Origin: UBA1219 sp045601425
GTDB lineage: Bacteria; Bacteroidota; Bacteroidia; Bacteroidales; P3
Direction: 5' to 3'
DNA length: 22,481 nucleotides
Assembly: GCA_045601425.1 (NCBI GenBank)
Contig: JAZRZP010000014.1
Span: forward strand, 1 to 22,481
Position 1 is the stretch's first letter. The number at the start of each line of letters is the position of its first letter. Positions 16,065 through 22,481 of the stretch are shown here, piece by piece. The notes under the pieces were generated by a model, which worked only from the letters and a program-made list of their open reading frames with translations, was not told the origin of the DNA and did no database searches. A program made the position numbers and the translations under genes.

Positions 16065-16373
16065 TTAATCGTTGCGTTTTATTATAAAAATGTCTTCGTT
16101 GTCGCGTTTCATGTAATAGTTCTCGCGGCCGAAGCGTTCTATTTCTTTTATGTCGTTCTGCATTTTTATGGTTGCTATGCTGTCCTGCCTTATGCTTTCG
16201 AGCATTTCGGCTTTCTGGTCTTCAAGTTTGTTGAGATTTTTCTGTAATCTTACGGACGTGGAGATTCCGTAGTCGTCGAACAGTATGAACAATATGAGGA
16301 AAACAAATATTGCTATCACATATTTGTTCTTGACAATTTTGAGCCATTTTTTTTCAGCCATCTTTTCTTCCAT
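16065..16373 (-). CDS. Septum formation initiator, FtsB/DivIC family
   Basis: A 102-aa inner-membrane protein with one transmembrane helix (about 16-33, YVIAIFVFLILFILF) and a periplasmic coiled coil (about 38-75), ending in IERFGRENYYMKRDNEDIFI, the family signature in which a conserved Tyr/Met region follows the coil. It should bind FtsL and FtsQ and help activate septal wall synthesis. Start ATG 16373 is used; ATG 16361 (MAEKKW) is equally possible. The neighbouring NlpC/P60 peptidase fits a cell-division context. Confidence 0.88.
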   Translation of the reverse strand: MEEKMAEKKWLKIVKNKYVIAIFVFLILFILFDDYGISTSVRLQKNLNKLEDQKAEMLESIRQDSIATIKMQNDIKEIERFGRENYYMKRDNEDIFIIKRND

Positions 16374-16394
16374 AATGCCAAATTTTTCAATGTC

Positions 16395-17141
16395 TTACTT
16401 CAGGAAACCGTTGTTTTTCAAATACTTGACAAGTTTTTCCGAAGTTGCGACATTGTCTTTTTCCGGATAGCGTTTTTGGGTAAAAATCTGTGCGAGGTTT
16501 TCAGTGCCGTTGAGTTTCACAAGTTCCTTCGTCTGAGGCAGGTTCTCCTTTTCGGAAAATATCCTGTCAATGTCTTCCGGCATGTAGTCGCGGTAGGTTT
16601 CGTAATGAACTATGCCTTCGAGCGGAAGTCTGTCAGAGAGTTCCGGACTTTCATCGGGGTAGCCCATGGTTATCGTAGTTACCGGCACCACGCCTTCGGG
16701 CAGATTGAGGAAGCTGGCAATTTCAGGCGAATTGTACATCACTGTCCCCAAATAGCAGAATCCCAATCCTTTGGCCTCGGCTGCTACGCATATATTCTGC
16801 GAAACGATGGTGGCATCGACCGTACCGGAAAGCAGCCACAGCAGATTGTCGTATGCCGTGCCGGCATTGCGCTGCAGGCACCATTTATGATAGCGGTTTA
16901 TGTCTACACAAACGGTGATTACCGCAGCTGCATCGGAAACGCATTTCTGATAATGAAACTGTTCCAGCTGTTTCTTCCTTTCCTCATCCTGTGTAACCAC
17001 AATGCTGTAAATCTGCATGTTGCCGGTATTCGAACCCCTTGTTCCCGCTTCAAGGATTTCGTCAAGAACAGCTTTCTCTATGGGCTGTTTTTTGTATTTG
17101 CGTATCGAACGGTGATTGTTCAGAAGTTCCATTGTGTCCAT
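16395..17141 (-). CDS. Nitroreductase-family FMN oxidoreductase
   Basis: A 248-aa cytoplasmic flavoenzyme of the NfsA/FRP group. The N-terminal NHRSIRKYKK motif binds the FMN phosphate. GLGFCYLGTVMYN and the MGYPDE-SPELSDRLPLE segment match NADPH-dependent nitroreductases and flavin reductases. The C-terminal NLAQIFTQKRYPEKDN is also typical of that group. It would reduce quinones, nitro compounds or flavins; the natural substrate is unknown. It begins 20 nt after the leuS stop and ends 21 nt before the FtsB-like gene. Confidence 0.87.
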   Translation of the reverse strand: MDTMELLNNHRSIRKYKKQPIEKAVLDEILEAGTRGSNTGNMQIYSIVVTQDEERKKQLEQFHYQKCVSDAAAVITVCVDINRYHKWCLQRNAGTAYDNLLWLLSGTVDATIVSQNICVAAEAKGLGFCYLGTVMYNSPEIASFLNLPEGVVPVTTITMGYPDESPELSDRLPLEGIVHYETYRDYMPEDIDRIFSEKENLPQTKELVKLNGTENLAQIFTQKRYPEKDNVATSEKLVKYLKNNGFLK

Positions 17142-17161
17142 GAGAAGTTCCCTTTCTGTTT

Positions 17162-20100
17162 TTACAAAACGACGTTTATGATTTTTTTCGGTACGAAAAT
17201 AACCTTTTTTGGTGTTTTCCCGTCAAGCCATTTCTGTGAATCGGGGTTCTCCATGACCATTTTCTCTACATCGGCAAGCGTTGTATCGAGCGGAAGTTCA
17301 ATCACATAGCGCATCTTTCCGTTGAATGAGACCGGATATTTGAAACTGTTTTCCACCAGCAAACTTTCGTCGCAAACAGGGAACGTGGCCGACGTTACGC
17401 TGTCGTCGTGACCCAGAAGATGCCACAGCTCTTCGGCCAGATGAGGTGCAAACGGTGCTATGAGAATCGTCAGAGGTTCCAATACTTCACGCTTGTTGCA
17501 TTTCATCGAGGCCAGCTCGTTGACGCAAATCATGAATGTGCTTACCGCTGTGTTGAACGAAAAACGCTCTATGTCTTCGGTTACTTTCCTTATTGTCTGG
17601 TGCAACTGTTTCAGTTCCTGTTTCGAAGCAGCTTCATCGCTTACGGTGAACACGTTGGCTTCGTTGTGGTACAGACGCCAGAATTTGCGTATGAAACGGA
17701 ATACGCCTTCGATGCCGTTCGTGTCCCACGGTTTGGCCTGTTCGACGGGTCCAAGGAACATCTCGTACAATCGCAGGGTGTCCGCTCCGTATTTTTCCAC
17801 AAGGTCGTCCGGATTTTGAACATTGAACATCGATTTGGACATCTTTTCTATCTCCCAGCCACAGACGTATTTACCGTCTTCAAGCAAGAATTCGGCATCA
17901 TTGAATTCAGGACGCCAGTTACGGAATTTTTCAGTGTCCAGAACATCGTTATCAACAATGTTTATGTCCACATGTATGGGCATGGTGTATTCTGCACGTC
18001 CGGGAATGTTTTTGGAAACGAACAAGTTGCGTTGCGGGTAGGACTCTCTCTCTTCAAATTGGGGAACTTCTCCTCCGGCAAGTATTTCCCTGATTTTCGC
18101 CTCAACTTTCTCAAAATTGTTCATCACGTCGAAAACCGAAACGAGATATATCCTGCAACCGTTTTCCCTTGCGTAGGCGTCATAAGTTTCGGCAAGTTTT
18201 TCAAGCGACGGCTGGCGCTTTATTTCTATAATCAGTTTCTTTTCGTCACAGTAGAAGTCGAAACGACGTTTCCCATCACGGTAGTTGCGTTTGAATTCAA
18301 CGCCTAACTTTTTGTCTTTCAGAAGTTCTGCAATTTTGTACTCGGCCATTTTTTCAAAACTTGCCACCCTGTACACAAAATTCGAGCGGCCTTGAATCAT
18401 ACCCTGATTTATAAGTCGCTGGTAGGGTTCTTCCTTGACACTCATACCGAGATCGAAGAGGAATTTGTTCCAGAAACGGCTGTAGATAAGGTGTCCGCTG
18501 GCATGTTCGGCTCCACCGACATATAGGTCTACATTCTGCCAGTAATTTACTGCATCTTTGCCGAAATACTCGTTGCCGTTTGTCGGATCCATATAACGGA
18601 AATAATATCCGCTCGAACCTGCAAAACCCGGCATCGTACTGAGTTCTAACGGAAAAATGTTCTCGTTGTCAATCAGTTTAGTGTCAACTACCTGCATGTT
18701 TTTTTCATCCCAAGCCCAAACCGTAGCGTGACCCAGAGGCGGCTCTCCCGTTTCGGTGGGAAGGAATTTGTCAATGTTCGGCAGGCAGAGTGGCAGTTTG
18801 CTTTCGTCAATGGCATACGGCATTCCGTCTTTGTAGTAAATGGGGAACGGCTCTCCCCAATAACGCTGGCGGCTGAAAATGGCATCACGGAGACGGTAAT
18901 TCACTGTTCTTCTGCCTATTCCTTTTTCATCAAGCCAGTTTATCACTGCCTTTATGGCATCTTTCACCTTCATTCCGTCAATAAAGCCGGAATTTACGCA
19001 AATTCCTGATTTGCTGTCTTTTGACTCTGTCCAAGCGGCAGTATCTTCTGCCTGTTCGCCATTGGGCACCACTACCTGTCTGATTGGCAGATTGAAGTGG
19101 CGGGCAAAGGCAAAGTCACGGCTGTCGTGTGCCGGAACTGCCATGATGGCTCCGGTTCCATAGCCGGCCAGCACATAATCGGACACCCATATCGGAATGC
19201 GTTCGCCGGTAAGCGGGTTTACGGCAAAAGCACCGGTGAATACACCGGAAACTTTTTTCACTTCGGCCTGACGTTCGCGTTCCGAACGGTTCTTTGCCCA
19301 GTTGAGATATTCTTCAACTTCCGCACGCTGTGCACTGGTCGTTATGTCCAGAATCATTTCATGTTCGGGGCAAAGCACCATGAAAGTCACTCCGAAGATA
19401 GTGTCGGGGCGGGTGGTGAATATTTCGAATTTGCCTTTTCCGTTCTCTATTTCGAAAAATACCGAAGCTCCTTCGCTACGGCCGATCCAGTTGCGCTGAA
19501 TTTCCTTCAGGCTGTCCGACCAATCAACGGTGTCGAGGCCGTCGAGCAGTCGCTGTGCATATGCGGTTATCCGCAACGACCATTGTCTCATTGACTTACG
19601 TTCCACCGGATATCCGCCTCGCACCGAAAGTCCGCCGACAACTTCGTCGTTCGCCAGCACCGTTCCAAGTTTCGGACACCAGTTTACCGGAATATCGGCC
19701 AAATACGCCAGACGGTAATTCATCAGTGTCTGCTGTTTTTTCTTTTCCGTAAAGGCGTTCCATTCACTTGCAGAAAAATGCAGGTCTTCGGTTTGTGCAA
19801 CGTCAAGGTTTTCGGTTCCGTGTTCGGAAAAATACTGTTCAAGACTGCTTATCGGAAGGGCTTTCTGCTGCCTGTTGCAATAATAACTGTTGAAAAGCTG
19901 TATGAAAGTCCATTGGGTCCAGCGGTAATATTTCGGATCACATGTTCTCACTTCACGGCTCCAGTCGAAACAGAACCCTATTTTGTCGAGCTGTTCACGA
20001 TAGCGGGCTATGTTTGCTTCTGTTGTCACTGCGGGGTGCTGGCCGGTCTGAATTGCATACTGCTCTGCCGGGAGGCCATATGCATCGTAGCCCATGGGGT

Positions 20101-20320
20101 GAAGGACGTTGAATCCTTTCAGTCGTTTGTAACGCGAAAAAATATCGCTGGCGATGTAGCCGAGCGGGTGTCCCACATGCAAACCTGCTCCCGACGGATA
20201 TGGGAACATGTCAAGCACGTAGTATTTAGGTTTGTCGGAAGTGTTGCTTGCCTTGTAAGTGTCACTTTCACGCCAATAGGCCTGCCATTTCGGCTCAATT
20301 TCATTGAAGTTGTAGTCCAT
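17162..20320 (-). CDS. leuS: Leucyl-tRNA synthetase with an inserted PD-(D/E)XK-like domain
   Basis: Class I synthetase charging tRNA-Leu, 1052 aa; about 940 aa is usual in this phylum. The core is complete: HVGH (48-51, the HIGH motif), the editing domain with TTRPDTIFG and GTGAIMAVPAHDSRD, KMSKS at 826-830, and a C-terminal anticodon-binding region. The extra length is residues 652-764. Before it, LINQGMIQGRSNFVYR matches ordinary LeuRS; after it, NLFVSKNIPG and HVDINIV resume the match. The insert falls in the leucine-specific domain just before the KMSKS loop and keeps the frame. No promoter is obvious within 100 nt upstream, where a terminator for the gene behind it lies. It heads the run to nitroreductase, FtsB and NlpC/P60. 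Confidence 0.96.
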   Translation of the reverse strand: MDYNFNEIEPKWQAYWRESDTYKASNTSDKPKYYVLDMFPYPSGAGLHVGHPLGYIASDIFSRYKRLKGFNVLHPMGYDAYGLPAEQYAIQTGQHPAVTTEANIARYREQLDKIGFCFDWSREVRTCDPKYYRWTQWTFIQLFNSYYCNRQQKALPISSLEQYFSEHGTENLDVAQTEDLHFSASEWNAFTEKKKQQTLMNYRLAYLADIPVNWCPKLGTVLANDEVVGGLSVRGGYPVERKSMRQWSLRITAYAQRLLDGLDTVDWSDSLKEIQRNWIGRSEGASVFFEIENGKGKFEIFTTRPDTIFGVTFMVLCPEHEMILDITTSAQRAEVEEYLNWAKNRSERERQAEVKKVSGVFTGAFAVNPLTGERIPIWVSDYVLAGYGTGAIMAVPAHDSRDFAFARHFNLPIRQVVVPNGEQAEDTAAWTESKDSKSGICVNSGFIDGMKVKDAIKAVINWLDEKGIGRRTVNYRLRDAIFSRQRYWGEPFPIYYKDGMPYAIDESKLPLCLPNIDKFLPTETGEPPLGHATVWAWDEKNMQVVDTKLIDNENIFPLELSTMPGFAGSSGYYFRYMDPTNGNEYFGKDAVNYWQNVDLYVGGAEHASGHLIYSRFWNKFLFDLGMSVKEEPYQRLINQGMIQGRSNFVYRVASFEKMAEYKIAELLKDKKLGVEFKRNYRDGKRRFDFYCDEKKLIIEIKRQPSLEKLAETYDAYARENGCRIYLVSVFDVMNNFEKVEAKIREILAGGEVPQFEERESYPQRNLFVSKNIPGRAEYTMPIHVDINIVDNDVLDTEKFRNWRPEFNDAEFLLEDGKYVCGWEIEKMSKSMFNVQNPDDLVEKYGADTLRLYEMFLGPVEQAKPWDTNGIEGVFRFIRKFWRLYHNEANVFTVSDEAASKQELKQLHQTIRKVTEDIERFSFNTAVSTFMICVNELASMKCNKREVLEPLTILIAPFAPHLAEELWHLLGHDDSVTSATFPVCDESLLVENSFKYPVSFNGKMRYVIELPLDTTLADVEKMVMENPDSQKWLDGKTPKKVIFVPKKIINVVL
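18029..18367 (-). other. Inserted DUF559/Vsr-like nuclease-fold domain in LeuRS (residues 652-764)
   Basis: The 113-residue insert reads like a stand-alone DUF559 domain. A helix, EYKIAELLKDKKLG, leads to VEFKRNYRDGKRRFDFYCDE, then KKLIIEIKRQ, and at the end VFDVMNNFEKVEAKIREIL, which parallels the DUF559 ending (bulky-x-x-E/D-V-x-N-N-x-E-x-V). The candidate PD-(D/E)XK residues are D688, E699 and K701, with E675 upstream. The His that usually follows the ElDG motif in DUF559 is absent. Whether it cuts nucleic acid is not known. The resemblance is by eye. Confidence 0.75.
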
Positions 20321-20356
20321 TATGTATCGTGTGTCTTTGTTTTTAATCCGCTGTTT

Positions 20357-20391
20357 TAAAAAAGAAGCGAGGATTTTTGCATAAAACCCTC
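20357..20391 (-). terminator. Rho-independent terminator after YD-repeat-like gene
   Basis: On the minus strand GAGGGTTTT and AAAATCCTC pair over 9 bp (one G-T) with a 5-nt loop, followed by GCTTCTTTTTT. It lies about 27 nt after the stop at 20418 and separates that gene from leuS. Confidence 0.8.
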
Positions 20392-20417
20392 ACCCTCTGT
20401 ATTTTCCGCAAAGGTTT

Positions 20418-21248
20418 TTATTTGAAAGCTATCTCGCGTTCAATGATGAGATATTTTTCGTTGTTGCGCAGAATCGTCTGACGAAGCCAGTTGCCTTCTT
20501 CGTCATATTCATAGATATAGGTATGTTTCCAGTTCACATGTTCATCATAGTTGAACGACGATATTTCCGTAACGTTGTTGTGCTCATCCCAATAGTATGT
20601 AGTGAGAGCCACGAGATTTTCATCATCGTCGTAGAAACGCCATTCGGTACGGTTTCCGTTGTTGTCGTACTGATAATAATAAACTTTCATGAGGTTCCCG
20701 TCGGCATCGTAAAAATCTATCTGCGAGCAGTTTCCGTTGCGGTCGTATTTGAGGACTCTCTTTTCGGAAATCTTGCCATCGTCTCCGTAGTGCAGTTCTT
20801 CCGTCATGTTGCGGCCTTCGTATTTGTAGTTTTCTCGTTTCGACATTCTTCCACGGAAAAATATGGTACGTTCCACGCGTTTTCCTTCACGGTCGTTGAG
20901 GTAGGCTGTACGGGCCTTCAGGTCGTCGCCGCGGCCGTACTCGTTCCAGCCGAGTTCGTATCCGTTGCCATCGAAATAGTAGGAATAGTACGTGAACACG
21001 CCATCCTTTATGCACACGCGGTCGTCAAGGTTTCCACGCTTGTCAAAATTGATGGAATCGGTGCAGAAAAGATTTTTGTTGTCGCCGCTCATGACATAGG
21101 AATATTCTTTTACGTAAACTATATCTCCGTGAAGATTCAGACGGTCAAGAGAATTACGGAACCTGCGATTCTGAAATTTATCGAAATTTTCAGCATTGCC
21201 AAGCAAAAACGGCAATAGCATAACAATTGCTAAAATTACTTTTTTCAT
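20418..21248 (-). CDS. Secreted YD/RHS-repeat-like protein
   Basis: A 276-aa protein with a signal peptide (MKKVILAIVMLLPFLLGNA) and a mature part of short beta-hairpin repeats of the YDxxGN kind: KYDRNGNCSQIDFYDADGN, YQYDNNGNRTEWRFYDDDEN, YEYDEEGNWLRQT. These resemble RHS/YD repeats and the MORN-like hairpin repeats of Bacteroidota secreted proteins; a toxin domain or full RHS shell is not present. The frame extends to 21272 from a TTG, but ATG 21248 opens the signal peptide and was chosen. It has its own promoter (21354-21385), a leader of about 100 nt, and a terminator. Function unknown. Confidence 0.72.
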   Translation of the reverse strand: MKKVILAIVMLLPFLLGNAENFDKFQNRRFRNSLDRLNLHGDIVYVKEYSYVMSGDNKNLFCTDSINFDKRGNLDDRVCIKDGVFTYYSYYFDGNGYELGWNEYGRGDDLKARTAYLNDREGKRVERTIFFRGRMSKRENYKYEGRNMTEELHYGDDGKISEKRVLKYDRNGNCSQIDFYDADGNLMKVYYYQYDNNGNRTEWRFYDDDENLVALTTYYWDEHNNVTEISSFNYDEHVNWKHTYIYEYDEEGNWLRQTILRNNEKYLIIEREIAFK

Positions 21249-21353
21249 TGCATGTAATTTATTTGTTTTCAATAACTTAAATTTACATTTTCTATATAAA
21301 ACCTCTTCCGCGAATTTTTTTTTCAGAGCATTTCATATACAAAAAATGCGTTG

Positions 21354-21385
21354 CAAAGATACGAAAAAATTTTCTCTTCCGCAAA
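21354..21385 (-). promoter_or_regulatory. Bacteroidota-type promoter for YD-repeat-like gene
   Basis: On the minus strand, TTTG (21382-21385) is followed after 20 nt by TATCTTTG (21354-21361), then C: both boxes match the phylum's form. The predicted leader to ATG 21248 is about 100 nt, longer than for the other promoters here. Confidence 0.8.
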
Positions 21386-21522
21386 AAAATGAAAAAATAA
21401 TTCTGTACAGACGGACGTTTGAAAAACTTGCAACATTTTTTGTAATAAAAAGCCATCAAAAATGGTCTATGTATTCCGGTACTTTACCAAAAAAGTTATT
21501 TCGGAATGTAATATTTCAGAAG

Positions 21523-21541
21523 AACACCCGTTATGGGTGTT
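21523..21541 (+). promoter_or_regulatory. Hairpin upstream of the secreted protein gene
   Basis: AACACCC (21523-21529) and GGGTGTT (21535-21541) form a perfect 7-bp inverted repeat with a 5-nt loop, 31 nt before the ATG at 21573. It has no T-tract, so an operator or RNA leader element is more likely than a terminator. Confidence 0.45.
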
Positions 21542-21572
21542 TGGAATTCTTTTGTATAGAAAGGTTTTTATC

Positions 21573-22481
21573 ATGAGAAAAATTATAATATTTTGTATAT
21601 CAATATTTTGTGTTTTCACAAGTGTAAATTCGCAAAACACTAGTGCTTGTCCGGGGCTCAAGAATCCAATAAATTTTGCATTGTATCAGAACTATTCCGG
21701 ACAATATGGTACCCGTTCGACAGGTGTAAGCTCCTACAATCAGACATATATGAATTTCACAAGTGCCGTGGTTCCCAACACTGCCATGGCCACTACCGAA
21801 ACCACACAAGGTTGCAGTGGATCAGACAATAACAATGATCAGAAAAAACGTTGGGTCATAAAAAACAACGGTAACGATGTAAATACAAGAAACAATCTAT
21901 CTTTCCTTCCAAGCAGTGACTACATAAGTTCCATCCGTATCGGCAACTCCTGCTACAATGCCGAAGCCGAGGCCCTTTACTATACAATGACTGTTACCCC
22001 GCAAAACGCCCTCGTATTTATTTACTATTCCATCGTTTTGGAAAACAGCATGCACTCGGCCTCCCAGAATCCGGAATTCATAATCAGGATAAAACGCCAG
22101 CAGAATCCCGGAAGTTCTGTATTCTCAAATATTTCCGACACATTGTTTTATTCGGTTCAAAGTCCGGAATCCGGACAGCCTTTGGGAGTATGGGTATTGC
22201 CTTCCGGCAGCCAAGCCGTTTACAAGCCATGGGCAAAAGCCGCCATCAACCTCTACAACTACCTTTACGAAACCGTTCGTATTGAGGTACTGATTGGAGA
22301 CTGCTCTGCGTCTGGTCACTACGGCTACTGCTACATAGCAGGCGACTGCCAGCCGATGCTGCTCAGTGCGAGCGGCTGTTCGCCGGGAGCCTCCAACGAA
22401 GTGGCCACCATCACGGCGCCGAAAGGTCTTTCGGGATACCAGTGGTACCGCAGCCGGTACGGCGAGCTTGGCAGCAGCCAG
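21573..22481 (+). CDS. Large secreted Cys-containing surface protein, N-terminal part, cut by window edge
   Basis: The frame opens with ATG at 21573 and continues for 303 codons to the window edge without a stop. The signal peptide is MRKIIIFCISIFCVFTSVNS-QN. The mature part begins ACPGLKNPINFALYQNYSGQ and has Cys scattered in pairs (CSGSD, SCYNAEAE, DCSASGHYGYC, GDCQP, SGCSPG). Near the end of the visible part, TAPKGLSGYQWYRS looks like the start of an Ig/PKD-like repeat of the kind in large Bacteroidota surface proteins. A type IX secretion signal, if present, would be at the missing C-terminus. Function and full length are unknown. Confidence 0.75.
   Translation, partial: MRKIIIFCISIFCVFTSVNSQNTSACPGLKNPINFALYQNYSGQYGTRSTGVSSYNQTYMNFTSAVVPNTAMATTETTQGCSGSDNNNDQKKRWVIKNNGNDVNTRNNLSFLPSSDYISSIRIGNSCYNAEAEALYYTMTVTPQNALVFIYYSIVLENSMHSASQNPEFIIRIKRQQNPGSSVFSNISDTLFYSVQSPESGQPLGVWVLPSGSQAVYKPWAKAAINLYNYLYETVRIEVLIGDCSASGHYGYCYIAGDCQPMLLSASGCSPGASNEVATITAPKGLSGYQWYRSRYGELGSSQ

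Larger units (their letters stand above)
21249..21572. other. Divergent intergenic region
   Basis: About 320 bp between two divergent secreted-protein genes. It holds the minus-strand promoter at 21354-21385, A/T-rich sequence, and one perfect hairpin upstream of the plus-strand gene. I see no plus-strand TTTG / TAnnTTTG pair of good quality and no further gene. Confidence 0.6.

Overview
The window looks like chromosomal DNA of an anaerobic member of the Bacteroidota, probably Bacteroidales. Three things point there. Upstream regions carry the phylum's promoter form, TTTG about 20 nt before a TAnnTTTG box, usually TATCTTTGC. The gene families (PCMD lipoprotein, DUF4292 lipoprotein, many small SPII lipoproteins, beta-barrel proteins) are typical of the phylum. 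Indolepyruvate:ferredoxin oxidoreductase and a flavodiiron protein suggest anaerobic life. I saw no rRNA, tRNA, insertion sequence or CRISPR array.

Layout, left to right. 1-894 (-): the N-terminal part of a type I restriction HsdR subunit, cut by the window edge. 1006-3173 (-): iorA-iorB, with a clear promoter and a clear terminator. 3174-3679: about 500 bp without a convincing gene. 3680-6885 (+): PCMD-type lipoprotein, outer-membrane beta-barrel and FolC, tightly packed. 6908-11371 (-): a probable operon read manA, TPR lipoprotein, DUF4292 lipoprotein, family 2 glycosyltransferase, which suggests envelope and sugar metabolism. 11545-13698 (-): a Cys-rich lipoprotein, a secreted protein made of six 20-residue repeats, and a flavodiiron protein. 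13855-14580 (-): a DUF481-like outer-membrane protein with its own promoter and terminator. 14651-20320 (-): leuS, nitroreductase, FtsB/DivIC, NlpC/P60 lipoprotein, a 61-residue lipoprotein and an SprT-like protein, with gaps of 21 nt or less or overlaps. 20418-21248 (-): a secreted YD-repeat-like protein. 21573-end (+): the start of a large Cys-containing secreted protein that runs off the window.

The most unusual element is inside leuS. About 113 residues (652-764) are inserted just before the KMSKS loop, in the region of the leucine-specific domain. The insert resembles a DUF559/Vsr-like PD-(D/E)XK nuclease domain and keeps D688, E699 and K701, while the synthetase around it looks complete. 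Two other oddities are a mannose-6-phosphate isomerase ending in a His/Cys-rich tail (10 His and 6 Cys in 27 residues) and a gene built from six nearly identical 60-bp units that could change copy number.
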